Below, in pieces: positions 7,749 to 15,184 of a stretch of DNA of 64,000 nucleotides. The notes under the pieces are model-generated. The model was not told the origin of the DNA. It worked only from the letters and a program-made list of their open reading frames with translations, and ran no database searches. The stretch covers positions 1 to 64,000 of the forward strand of contig NZ_LMRA01000002.1 of the NCBI RefSeq assembly GCF_001424705.1, given 5' to 3'. Position 1 is the stretch's first letter. Each line of letters begins with the position of its first letter. Position numbers and translations under genes: made by a program. The DNA is from Methylobacterium sp. Leaf465. Its GTDB lineage: Bacteria > Pseudomonadota > Alphaproteobacteria > Rhizobiales > Beijerinckiaceae.

Positions 7749-7961
7749 TCAGGCCGCCTGGGCCGGCTCGATGTCCTCGCGGGAGGGCTCGTAGGCGCAC
7801 CAGTGGCAGTAGCCCTTGTCGGCGACCTTCGGTGCGTTGCGCTGCGAGCAGCGGGGGCAGACCAGCACGGACAGCGTCTGGCCGCGCAGGCGGGCGAAGC
7901 CGCGCCCCCGGAAGGTGACGGCCACCGACTCTCCGGCGTGGGAATCAGGGCTGTCGGACAT
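7749..7961 (-). CDS. Small zinc-ribbon-like protein
   Basis: A 70-residue protein starting MSDSPDSHAGESVAVTFRG. It has two cysteine pairs, CPRC and CHWC, 17 residues apart. This is the layout of a treble-clef or zinc-ribbon finger, so it probably binds zinc. The sequence before the first pair is a short beta-type segment (LRGQTLSVLV), and the tail is acidic. GAGGAG lies at good distance ahead of ATG 7961. It sits downstream of the formate dehydrogenase terminator on the same strand and is probably transcribed separately. No family name can be given. Confidence 0.65.
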   Translation of the reverse strand: MSDSPDSHAGESVAVTFRGRGFARLRGQTLSVLVCPRCSQRNAPKVADKGYCHWCAYEPSREDIEPAQAA

Positions 7962-8052
7962 CGAGGCTCCTCGGATCGCGGTCGGCGAGGACCAACGGCC
8001 AACCTTGGCATCGGTTCAGGGCCTTCCCCAGGCGAAGGCCGCCCCGCCCTCG

Positions 8053-8097
8053 AAAAAGGGGCCGGAGGCGACGCCGATGCGCGTCGCCACCGGCCCC
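8053..8097 (-). terminator. Intrinsic terminator of the fdh1BA operon
   Basis: Inverted arms GGGGCCGGAGGCGACG (8058-8073) and CGTCGCCACCGGCCCC (8082-8097) pair over 15 of 16 positions around an 8-base loop. On the minus strand the hairpin is followed directly by TTTTT (complement of 8053-8057). It lies about 30 bases after the fdh1A stop, a textbook rho-independent terminator. Confidence 0.9.
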
Positions 8098-8126
8098 CGG
8101 CCGTCGCGTGGTGAGGGGCGCCCGCC

Positions 8127-11093
8127 CTACTCGGCGGCGATCTGCCGGGGCTGGACCGCCTCGACCCGGGCGGCGCAGAACTTGAACTCCGGGATCTTGC
8201 CCATGGGATCGAGGGCCGGGTTGGTCAGGAGGTTGGCGGCGGCCTCGGCGTAGCAGAACGGCATGAAGATCATGCCCACCGGCACGTCGCGGTCGGACCG
8301 GACCTTGAGCTCCACCGCGCCGCGGCGGGTCTCCAGGCGCATGGTGTCGCCGGGCTCCAGGCCGAGGCGGTAGAGCTCCTTCGGCGCCATGAAGGCCACC
8401 GCCTCCGGCTCCAGGGCGTCGAGGACGCCCGAGCGCCGGGTCATCGAGCCGGTGTGCCAGTGCTCCAGCACGCGGCCCGTGGAGAGCACCATCGGGTACT
8501 CGGTGTCGGGCACCTCGTCCGGCGGCACGATGTGGGCCGGCACGATCTTGGCCCGCCCGCTCGCCGTCGGGAAGCCGGCGTAGAAGATGATCTCGTTGCC
8601 GGGCTGATCGGGACCGTCGACCGGGTAGGTCACGGCGCCCTCGCGCTCCAGCCGCTCCCAGGTGATGTTCTTCAGGGAAGGCATCACCTGGGCCATCTCG
8701 GTGAAGATGTCGGCCGGGCCGGTATAGGTCCAGTCGAGGCCGAGACGTCGGGCGAGCTCCTGCAGGATCCACCAATCCTGGCGGGCGTCGCCCGGCGGCG
8801 GGACGACGGGCTTGGCGATCTGCACGCGCCGGTCGGTGTTGGTGAAGCTGCCCGCCTTCTCGGCGAAGGCGGAGGCCGGCAGCACCACGTCGGCGTGGAA
8901 GGCGGTCTCGGTCAGGAACAGGTCCTGCACCACCAGGTGGTCGAGCATGGCGAGCGCGTGCCGGGCGTGGTTGAGGTCGGGGTCCGACATCGCGGGGTTC
9001 TCGCCCTCGACGAACATGCCCTTAATCTCGCCCGTGTGGATGGCGCGCATGATCTCGACCACGGTCAGGCCGTTCTTCGGATCGAGGGACTGGCCCCAGA
9101 ACGTCTCGAACAGGTCGCGGACGGTCTCGTTCTCCACCGACTGGTAGTCCGGATAGACCATCGGGATCAGGCCGGCATCGGAGGCGCCCTGGACGTTGTT
9201 CTGGCCGCGCAGGGGGTGCAGGCCGGTGCCGGGGCGGCCGATCTGGCCCGTGGTGAGGGCGAGCGCGATCAGGCAGCGCGAGTTGTCGGTGCCGTGGACG
9301 TGCTGGCTGACGCCCATGCCCCAGAAGATGATCGAGGCCCGGGAGCGGGCGTAGAGGCGGGCCACCTCGCGCAGGGTCTCCGCGTCGATGTCGCAGACCG
9401 GAGACATCTTCTCCGGCGTGAACTCGACGATGCGCTCCTTGAGCGCCTCGAAGTTCTCGGTGTACCCGGCGATGTACTGCTCGTCGTAGAGCTTCTCCGT
9501 CACGATGACGTTGAGCATGGCGTTCAGCATCGCCACGTCGGAGCCCGGTTTGAAGGCGAGGTGCTTGTAGGCGTGCCGGGACAGGACCTGCCGGCGCGGA
9601 TCCATGATGATCAGCTTGGCGCCGCGCTCCTTGACCGCGTTCTTGATGAAGGTCGCGGCCACCGGGTGGTTCACCGTCGGGTTGGCGCCGATGATGACGA
9701 TGACCTCGGCGTCGAGGGCTGCCGAGAACGGGGCCGAGACGGCACCGGAATTCAGGCCTTCCATCAGGGCCGCCACCGAGGAGGCGTGGCAGAGCCGGGT
9801 GCAGTGGTCGACGTTGTTCGAGCCGAAGCCGAGGCGCACCAGCTTCTGGAAGAGGTAGGCCTCCTCGTTCGAGCCCTTGGCGGAGCCGAAGCCCGCCAGC
9901 GCCTTGCGGCCGACGGTGTCGCGGATCTTTTTGAGTCCGCCGGCGGCGCGCTCCAGCGCCTCGTCCCAGGTCGCCTCGCGGAAATGGGTCCAGGGATTGG
10001 CCGGATCGACCTGGTCGTTGGCATCCTTGGCCACGTTGTCGAGGCGGATCAGGGGCTTGGTCAGCCGGTGGGGGTGGTGGACGTAGTCGAACCCGAAGCG
10101 GCCCTTCACGCAGAGGCGGTTCTGGTTGGCCGGTCCGTCACGCCCCTCGGCGTAGACGATCTTGTCGTCCTTGACCTTGTAGGAGACCTGGCAGCCGACG
10201 CCGCAATAGGGGCAGAGCGAGTCCACCTCGCGGTCGGGATAGACGGTGCGGGTCTGGCTGTCGTCGAGGTAGGCCGACGGCATCAGCGCGCCGGTCGGGC
10301 AGGCCTGGACGCACTCGCCGCAGCCGACGCAGGTCGACTGGCCCATCGGGTCGTCGAAGTCGAACACCACCTTGGCGTCCGCCGAGCGGTAGGCCATTCC
10401 GATGACGTCGTTGACCTGCACCTCGCGACAGGCGCGGACGCAGAGGTTGCACTGGATGCAGGCGTCGAGGTTGACCCGCATGGCCGGGTGGCTCCAGTCG
10501 CCCTCCCAGCGCTGGGCGGCCGGGAAGCGGCTCTCGGTGACCGCGACATGGTCGGCCTGCGCCCAGAAATGCGAGGTCGGGTCGTGCGAGATCTCCCGGG
10601 CCGGCTGGTCGGCCACGAGGAGCTCCATCACCATGGCCCGGGCCTTGGTCGCCCGCTCCGAGGCGGACTTCACCTTCATGCCGACGCCCGGCACCCGCTT
10701 GCACGAGGCGGCGAGCACGCGCTCGCCCTCGATCTCGACCATGCAGGCGCGGCAATTGCCGTCCGGCCGGTAGCCCGGGGCGGGCTTGTGGCAGAGGTGG
10801 GGGATGTGCGTGCCCAGACGCTGGGCGACGGCCCAGATCGTCTCGCCCGGGGCGGCCTCGACCTGCTGCCCGTCGAACTCGAAGATCACGCCCGGGATTC
10901 CGGCCGGCATCTCCTTGAGGCCGAAGGTGCCGCTCGGGGCCGGGCCCGCCTGGCCGCCCGACTGGGTGCCCTCGGAATAGGTGCTCCCGGCGCCCGGGTT
11001 GGCGCCGTCCGCCTTGCCGCCCGCATCCTGGGGGCCGGTGGGGGTGGTGGCGTGGGCTCCGCTGAGACCACTGTTCTGTGTGCCGCTGCTCAT
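8127..11093 (-). CDS. fdh1A: NAD-linked formate dehydrogenase, alpha (catalytic) subunit
   Basis: A 988-residue subunit of the soluble, tungsten- or molybdenum-dependent formate dehydrogenase that oxidises formate to CO2 in C1 metabolism. After a low-complexity N-terminus (1-60) comes a NuoG-like [2Fe-2S] domain (C101, C114, C117, C131). Two ferredoxin-type [4Fe-4S] sites follow: C212/C215/C218/C222 and C255/C258/C261/C265. The cluster next to the cofactor uses C294, C297, C301 and C328 (CPYCGVGC). The remainder is the bis-pterin-guanine-dinucleotide catalytic domain. The motif NVDHCTRLCHASSV aligns with the active site of the family: C435 takes the metal-ligand position held by selenocysteine in E. 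coli FdhF, and H436 follows. Length and layout fit FDH1 of Methylobacterium extorquens. It is transcribed after fdh1B with an 87-base gap; GGAG precedes the ATG. Confidence 0.95.
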   Translation of the reverse strand: MSSGTQNSGLSGAHATTPTGPQDAGGKADGANPGAGSTYSEGTQSGGQAGPAPSGTFGLKEMPAGIPGVIFEFDGQQVEAAPGETIWAVAQRLGTHIPHLCHKPAPGYRPDGNCRACMVEIEGERVLAASCKRVPGVGMKVKSASERATKARAMVMELLVADQPAREISHDPTSHFWAQADHVAVTESRFPAAQRWEGDWSHPAMRVNLDACIQCNLCVRACREVQVNDVIGMAYRSADAKVVFDFDDPMGQSTCVGCGECVQACPTGALMPSAYLDDSQTRTVYPDREVDSLCPYCGVGCQVSYKVKDDKIVYAEGRDGPANQNRLCVKGRFGFDYVHHPHRLTKPLIRLDNVAKDANDQVDPANPWTHFREATWDEALERAAGGLKKIRDTVGRKALAGFGSAKGSNEEAYLFQKLVRLGFGSNNVDHCTRLCHASSVAALMEGLNSGAVSAPFSAALDAEVIVIIGANPTVNHPVAATFIKNAVKERGAKLIIMDPRRQVLSRHAYKHLAFKPGSDVAMLNAMLNVIVTEKLYDEQYIAGYTENFEALKERIVEFTPEKMSPVCDIDAETLREVARLYARSRASIIFWGMGVSQHVHGTDNSRCLIALALTTGQIGRPGTGLHPLRGQNNVQGASDAGLIPMVYPDYQSVENETVRDLFETFWGQSLDPKNGLTVVEIMRAIHTGEIKGMFVEGENPAMSDPDLNHARHALAMLDHLVVQDLFLTETAFHADVVLPASAFAEKAGSFTNTDRRVQIAKPVVPPPGDARQDWWILQELARRLGLDWTYTGPADIFTEMAQVMPSLKNITWERLEREGAVTYPVDGPDQPGNEIIFYAGFPTASGRAKIVPAHIVPPDEVPDTEYPMVLSTGRVLEHWHTGSMTRRSGVLDALEPEAVAFMAPKELYRLGLEPGDTMRLETRRGAVELKVRSDRDVPVGMIFMPFCYAEAAANLLTNPALDPMGKIPEFKFCAARVEAVQPRQIAAE

Positions 11094-11180
11094 GGTTCCG
11101 CTCCAGTCATGGCGCAGGAAAATCGGGGTCGGGCCGCTGCCGCGAGGGGGCAGCCGCGCCGTCGGATCGGGGATGGATCG

Positions 11181-12899
11181 CTATTCAGCCGCGATCCGCT
11201 GCGGCGACGGGAACAGGTCCGGGAAGTACTTGATCACGGTGGTGAGCGGGTTCGACGCCGCCTGGCCCAGGCCGCAGATCGAGGCGTCGCGCATGCACTG
11301 CGAAAGCTCGCCGAGGAGATCGGTGTCCCACACGTCATTCTCCATCATCACGCGCGCCTTCTGCGTGCCGGAGCGGCAGGGCGTGCACTGCCCGCAGGAC
11401 TCGTCCTCGAAGAACCGCATCAGGTTCAGGGCCGCGCCGCGCACATCGTCCTGGTCCGACAGGACGATGACGGCGGCCGAGCCGATGAAGCAGCCGTATT
11501 TCTCGAGGGTGCCGAAATCGAGGGGGATGTCGTCCATGCTGGCCGGCAGGATGCCGCCCGAGGCGCCGCCCGGCAGGTAGGCCGCGAAGCGGTGCCCCTC
11601 GCTGATTCCGCCGCAATATTCTTCGATCAGCTCCCGGATGGTCAGGCCGGCGGGGGCGAGCTTGACGCCCGGCTCCTTCACGCGCCCCGACACCGAGTAG
11701 GAGCGCAGGCCGACCCGGCCGTTGCGGCCGTGGCTCTTCCACCAATCGGCGCCCTTCTCGATCAGGTCCCTGACCCAGTAGAGCGTCTCGACGTTGTTGA
11801 TCAGGGTCGGGCGGTTGAACAGGCCAACCTGGAACGGGAAGGGCGGCTTGTGCCGCGGTAGCCCGCGCTTGCCCTCCAGGGACTCGATCAGCGAGGATTC
11901 CTCGCCGCAGATATAGGCCCCCGCACCCCGGCGTAGGTGGATGCGCGGGCCGCCGGCGGGGAGCCGGGCGATCTCGCGGGCCAGGATCTCGCGGGAAATC
12001 GGGTACTCGTCGCGCAGGTAGATGTAGACGTCGGCTGCTTCCACCACGTGGGCGCCGATCAGCATGCCCTCGAGGAAGCGGTGCGGATCGGCGTTGAGGT
12101 AGAGCTGGTCCTTGAAGGTGCCAGGCTCGCCCTCGTCGCCGTTCACCGCCATGAGGCGGGGACCGGGCTCGCCGCGCACCGAGCGCCACTTGCGCCCCGT
12201 GGGGAAGCCGGCGCCGCCGAGGCCGCGCAGGCCGCCATCGTCGAGGATCTGCAGGATGGCGTCGATGCCAAGCTCGCCGGAGCGCAGCCGGTCGAGGACG
12301 GCGTAGCCGCCCCCCGCACGGTAGGCGTCGTAATCGGGATAGGCGGGCAGGTGGGCGTGGGTGTCACCGGCCTCGACGGCCGCCGTGACGCTGGCGACGT
12401 CCGCCTTGTGCAGGAAGTTGTGGCCGACCTCGACCGCCGGGGCGTGGTCGCACAGGCCGACGCAGGGCGCGCGCACCACGCGCACCCCGCTGCCGAGGGT
12501 CTCGCGCAGGGCTTCCAGCAGGGGCTCGGCGCCGAACATCGCGCAGGTGAGGCTGTCGCAGACGCGCACGGTGAGGGCCGGCAGGTCGGCGTCGCCGTCC
12601 TTGAGCACGTCGAAATGCGCGTAGAACGTCGCCGTCTCGAACACCTCGGCGAAGGCCAGGCTCATCTCGTCGGCCAGGGCCGCTAGGTGGGCGGCGCTGA
12701 TCCGCCCGTAGGTGTCCTGGACGAGGTGCAGGTGCTCGATCAGCAGGTCGCGCTGCCGCGACCGATCGCCCAGCAGGCGCTCGATCTCGACCTTGGCCAC
12801 GGGTTCGACCTGCCGTCCCTTGGGGACGGGCCTGGCTCGGTTGCGTCCCTTGCCAGGGTGCTCGAAGCGGCGAACCTCGCCGATGTCATGCGCGCTCAT
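11181..12899 (-). CDS. fdh1B: NAD-linked formate dehydrogenase, beta (diaphorase) subunit
   Basis: A 572-residue NuoE-NuoF fusion that passes electrons from the alpha subunit to NAD+. The N-terminal thioredoxin-like part carries a [2Fe-2S] site (C114, C119, C146, C150; CDSLTC and APCVGLC). Residues about 215-470 form the FMN/NAD domain with GLRGLGGAGFPTG (223-235), NGDEGEPGTFKD and GAGAYICGEESSLIESLEG. The C-terminal [4Fe-4S] site uses C502, C505, C508 (CGQCTPC) and C542. It is the first gene of the operon with fdh1A. The start at 12899 is preceded by a purine-rich GGGGTAGGATG. A palindrome at 12918-12934 lies between the likely promoter and this start, suggesting local control. Confidence 0.95.
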   Translation of the reverse strand: MSAHDIGEVRRFEHPGKGRNRARPVPKGRQVEPVAKVEIERLLGDRSRQRDLLIEHLHLVQDTYGRISAAHLAALADEMSLAFAEVFETATFYAHFDVLKDGDADLPALTVRVCDSLTCAMFGAEPLLEALRETLGSGVRVVRAPCVGLCDHAPAVEVGHNFLHKADVASVTAAVEAGDTHAHLPAYPDYDAYRAGGGYAVLDRLRSGELGIDAILQILDDGGLRGLGGAGFPTGRKWRSVRGEPGPRLMAVNGDEGEPGTFKDQLYLNADPHRFLEGMLIGAHVVEAADVYIYLRDEYPISREILAREIARLPAGGPRIHLRRGAGAYICGEESSLIESLEGKRGLPRHKPPFPFQVGLFNRPTLINNVETLYWVRDLIEKGADWWKSHGRNGRVGLRSYSVSGRVKEPGVKLAPAGLTIRELIEEYCGGISEGHRFAAYLPGGASGGILPASMDDIPLDFGTLEKYGCFIGSAAVIVLSDQDDVRGAALNLMRFFEDESCGQCTPCRSGTQKARVMMENDVWDTDLLGELSQCMRDASICGLGQAASNPLTTVIKYFPDLFPSPQRIAAE

Positions 12900-12917
12900 G
12901 CGTTCATCCTACCCCTT

Positions 12918-12956
12918 TGGTATTCAAAATACCAGATTCTGCGCAGTGTTCTTATA
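12918..12956 (-). promoter_or_regulatory. Putative fdh1BA promoter and operator palindrome
   Basis: TGGTATTCAAAATACCA (12918-12934) is a perfect 7-bp inverted repeat around CAA, 18 bases ahead of the fdh1B ATG. About 16 bases further upstream on the minus strand, TATAAG (complement of 12951-12956) can serve as a -10 element, which puts the palindrome at or just after the transcription start. No good -35 hexamer is visible. The local drop in GC supports a regulatory site. The binding protein is unknown. Confidence 0.55.
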
Positions 12957-13009
12957 GGCCTCCCCATAGCAGCACATGAGAAAAATTCGGAAGTGAATTT
13001 GGTCGCGCG

Positions 13010-13333
13010 TCACTGGCCGCCGAACGCGCGCAGCGGCCGCCCGGCCTCCGAGCGCTGGACGAAGGACGGCGGCGCACCGGCCGGCAGCGCGGCGACGCGC
13101 GGCCCGACCACGGCGTTGATCTCGAGTTCGAAGGCGTCCAGGGCCTCGTTGATCCGCGCCACGGTGGCGGCATCGAGGGACTCCGCCTGGGGACGGTCGA
13201 GGCCGGCCCCGCGCAGGGTTTCCCGAACCGTCTCCAGCAATTCCGGCGTCAGCGGCGGTGCCGCCGCGTCGGCGTAGCCCTGGGCGACGATCCCGGCCCA
13301 ATCGGCTGTGGATACGGTGTGGGATTCGGTCAT
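13010..13333 (-). CDS. Conserved-looking protein upstream of the formate dehydrogenase operon
   Basis: A 107-residue protein starting MTESHTVSTADWAGIVAQGY. Its features are an N-terminal region with PLTPELLETVRETLRGAGLD (helix), then SLDAATVARINEALDAFELE (helix), and a C-terminal tail SFVQRSEAGRPLRAFGGQ. No cysteines, signal peptide or transmembrane segment were seen, so it is probably cytoplasmic. It is on the same strand as fdh1BA, about 110 bases ahead of fdh1B, but the AT-rich palindrome and promoter-like bases between them suggest separate transcription. An in-frame start at 13369 adds a poor N-terminus and was not used. No family was recognised. Confidence 0.6.
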   Translation of the reverse strand: MTESHTVSTADWAGIVAQGYADAAAPPLTPELLETVRETLRGAGLDRPQAESLDAATVARINEALDAFELEINAVVGPRVAALPAGAPPSFVQRSEAGRPLRAFGGQ

Positions 13334-13424
13334 CGATGCGGCTCCAAGTCGCGAGTGTCGGGGCATCAACGCGCGGCGCGGCCATTCAGCCGCGCGGTTT
13401 CGTCATCGCGCCGATGACGGGCGG

Positions 13425-14246
13425 TCAGGCCCGGTCGGTGATGCGGATCGACAGGTCGGGCAGGCCGGCGATCTGCCCGAGGAGCACGTCGCCCGGCACC
13501 ACCGACCCGACATTCTCCGGCGTGCCCGAATAGATCAGATCGCCGGCCTTCAGCTCGAAGGCCTCGGACAGGTTGGCGATCTGCTCGGCCACCGACCAGA
13601 TCATCTGCGACAGGTCGGCGTCCTGGCGGACCGTGCCGTTCACGCTGAGGCGGATGGCGCCGCGCACCGGGTGGCCGAGGGCCGAGACCGGATGCAGGGG
13701 CCCGATCGGCGCCGCCTGGTCGAAGCTCTTGCCGATCTCCCAGGGCTTTTTCTGGTCGCCCATGCCGCGCTGCAGGTCGCGCCGCGTCATGTCGAGGCCG
13801 ATCGCGTACGCGTAGACATGGTCGAGGGCGGCCTCCTTCGGGATGTTGCGGCCTCCCGACGCGAGGGCGGCCACCAGTTCGAGCTCGTGGTGGTAGTTCC
13901 GGGTCAGGGACGGGTAGGGGTGGTCGGCCACGTGGCCGACGGGCACGACCTGGATCGCGTCCGTGGGCTTCTGGAAGAAGAACGGCGGCTCGCGCGTCGG
14001 GTCCGAACCCATCTCGCGGGCATGGGCGGCGTAGTTGCGCCCGATGCAGTAGATCCGCCGCACCGGAAAGACCTCGGCGCTGCCGACGATGGGGATCGTG
14101 ACCGGGGGCAGGGCGAACAGCGGCCGGGGCGCGGCGCCGCCCGGGGCCGTCCCGGCTTCCCCGGCCGTCGCCCCGGTGGACCGAAGGGCAGTGCCGGCGG
14201 CGGCCGCGGCCGCGACCCTGAGGGCGTTGCGTCTGTTCGGGGTCAT
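13425..14246 (-). CDS. Fumarylacetoacetate hydrolase-family protein, exported
   Basis: A 273-residue protein. Residues 1-32 (NRRNALRVAAAAAAGTALRS) look like a Tat-type signal with a twin arginine, so the enzyme is probably periplasmic, which is unusual for the family. The FAH core includes IYCIGRNYAAHAREMG, PFFFQKPTDAI and NYHHELELVAAL (metal-binding E-x-E), GLDMTRRDLQ, and DLIYSGTPENVGSVVPGD. Relatives act on acylpyruvates or 2-keto-3-deoxy sugars by cleaving C-C bonds with Mg2+ or Mn2+. The substrate cannot be told from sequence. It is preceded by a 530-base spacer with repeats; no operon partner. Confidence 0.85.
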   Translation of the reverse strand: MTPNRRNALRVAAAAAAGTALRSTGATAGEAGTAPGGAAPRPLFALPPVTIPIVGSAEVFPVRRIYCIGRNYAAHAREMGSDPTREPPFFFQKPTDAIQVVPVGHVADHPYPSLTRNYHHELELVAALASGGRNIPKEAALDHVYAYAIGLDMTRRDLQRGMGDQKKPWEIGKSFDQAAPIGPLHPVSALGHPVRGAIRLSVNGTVRQDADLSQMIWSVAEQIANLSEAFELKAGDLIYSGTPENVGSVVPGDVLLGQIAGLPDLSIRITDRA

Positions 14247-14460
14247 GGGGGATCCGTTCGGATGGGTGTGATCGTGCCGTGGTCGTCCGGTGTAAACGCG
14301 GCGCCGCCCCGTGCGTCCCCTCGAGCCGGCGCGCCCGGTGGTCTGGGTGCGCCGGCCCCTGCCCGAGCCCGGCGCCGGTCCGCGCCCTTCCGTGCCGACC
14401 ACCGCCCTGTCGATCTTCGCCCCGGCGCACCTGCGCGTCACCCGGGTGGGACTCCTCCTC

Positions 14461-14544
14461 GCCAGCGGCGCCCATGTCCTCGCCAGCGGCGCCCATGTCC
14501 CCGCCACCGGCGCCCATGTCCCCGCCACCGGCGCCCATGACGGC
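14461..14544. repeat. Four tandem copies of a 21-base unit
   Basis: Units start at 14461, 14482, 14503 and 14524. The consensus begins GCCASCGGCGCCCATGTCC followed by two variable bases. The first three copies differ by single bases and the fourth diverges in its last six. On the minus strand one frame reads the repeated GEDMGA/GGDMGA. Confidence 0.9.
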
Positions 14545-14716
14545 GACGCCGCGGTGACGCGCGGGCCGGCGACTTCCCCGCGCACCGAACGCGGCTTCTC
14601 CCTTGGGCGGCAACGGCGGCTCCCTCGCGCTCATCATCGTCGGGGCTTTCCCCTGCCGCCGCCGCCGCGGGTGGTCCTCACGGCCTCCGGCAGCGCCAGG
14701 GTCTTCGCCCCTCGGG

Positions 14717-14754
14717 CCCGCTTCCCGCAGGCGGGTGAGCCTGCGGGAAGCGGG
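14717..14754 (-). terminator. Long hairpin after the His-rich peptide gene
   Basis: CCCGCTTCCCGCAGGC (14717-14732) and its exact complement (14739-14754) enclose the loop GGGTGA. It lies 27 bases after the stop of the minus-strand gene 14781-15029. A 16-bp GC-rich stem can end transcription or protect the 3' end, although no T-run follows. Confidence 0.6.
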
Positions 14755-14780
14755 GGCGGCGTCGGGCCGGGGCGGCGGGA

Positions 14781-15029
14781 CTATTTCTTGCCGTGGCCGT
14801 GGCCGTGGGCATGCCCGTCCGTGTCGGAATGCAGCGGCTTGCCGTCGGGACCCTTGTCCTGCGTCTCCCGCACCCGGGGATCGTCGCTGTGGTTCGGTCC
14901 GCCGGAGACGGTGCCGAGGTTCGGCTTCACCTGCTCGGGGTTCGACGCGTTGCCGTGTCCGTCGACGGCGAGGGCCGGGGCCGCCGCGAGCAGGCCGGCG
15001 GTGAGGAGGGCGAACATCGTGGTCTTCAT
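14781..15029 (-). CDS. Secreted peptide with His-rich tail
   Basis: An 82-residue precursor. The signal peptide spans residues 1-22 (MKTTMFALLTAGLLAAAPAL, cleavage after ALA). The mature part is hydrophilic (NASNPEQVKPNLGTVSGGPN, then HSDDPRVRETQDKGPDGKPL) and ends HAHGHGHGKK. Alternating His-Gly is a typical Ni/Zn/Cu-binding tail, so metal buffering in the periplasm is possible but is inference. ATG 15029 is the natural start for the signal peptide. It is a stand-alone gene with its own hairpin downstream. Confidence 0.7.
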   Translation of the reverse strand: MKTTMFALLTAGLLAAAPALAVDGHGNASNPEQVKPNLGTVSGGPNHSDDPRVRETQDKGPDGKPLHSDTDGHAHGHGHGKK

Positions 15030-15184
15030 GGGTCTGTCTCCGAAGTCGGAGCGGCGATGGCCGCTTCGAACCGGGAGATAGCCGGCCCGTTTGTCGCGCC
15101 GTTGCCGCCAGCGTAACGAAGCATGTCCGCGTCCCCCCGCGGGGCGCGGGCCGGGCCCCATGGCTGACGCGGAGGCGCAGGCCC

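Larger units (their letters stand above)
14247..14780. other. GC-rich spacer with tandem repeats and a long hairpin
   Basis: About 530 bases between the FAH-family gene and the His-rich peptide gene. It contains four 21-base tandem repeats (14461-14544) and a 16-bp perfect inverted repeat (14717-14754). Several frames are open on both strands through the repeats, as expected for GC-rich 3n-length repeats, but none has a ribosome-binding site or recognisable product. Confidence 0.5.

Noticed and set aside
8454..11861. 1135-residue open frame on the strand opposite fdh1A and fdh1B
   Set aside because: Open frames antisense to long genes are common in GC-rich DNA. This one is the complement of a fully supported formate dehydrogenase, has no domain and no ribosome-binding site.
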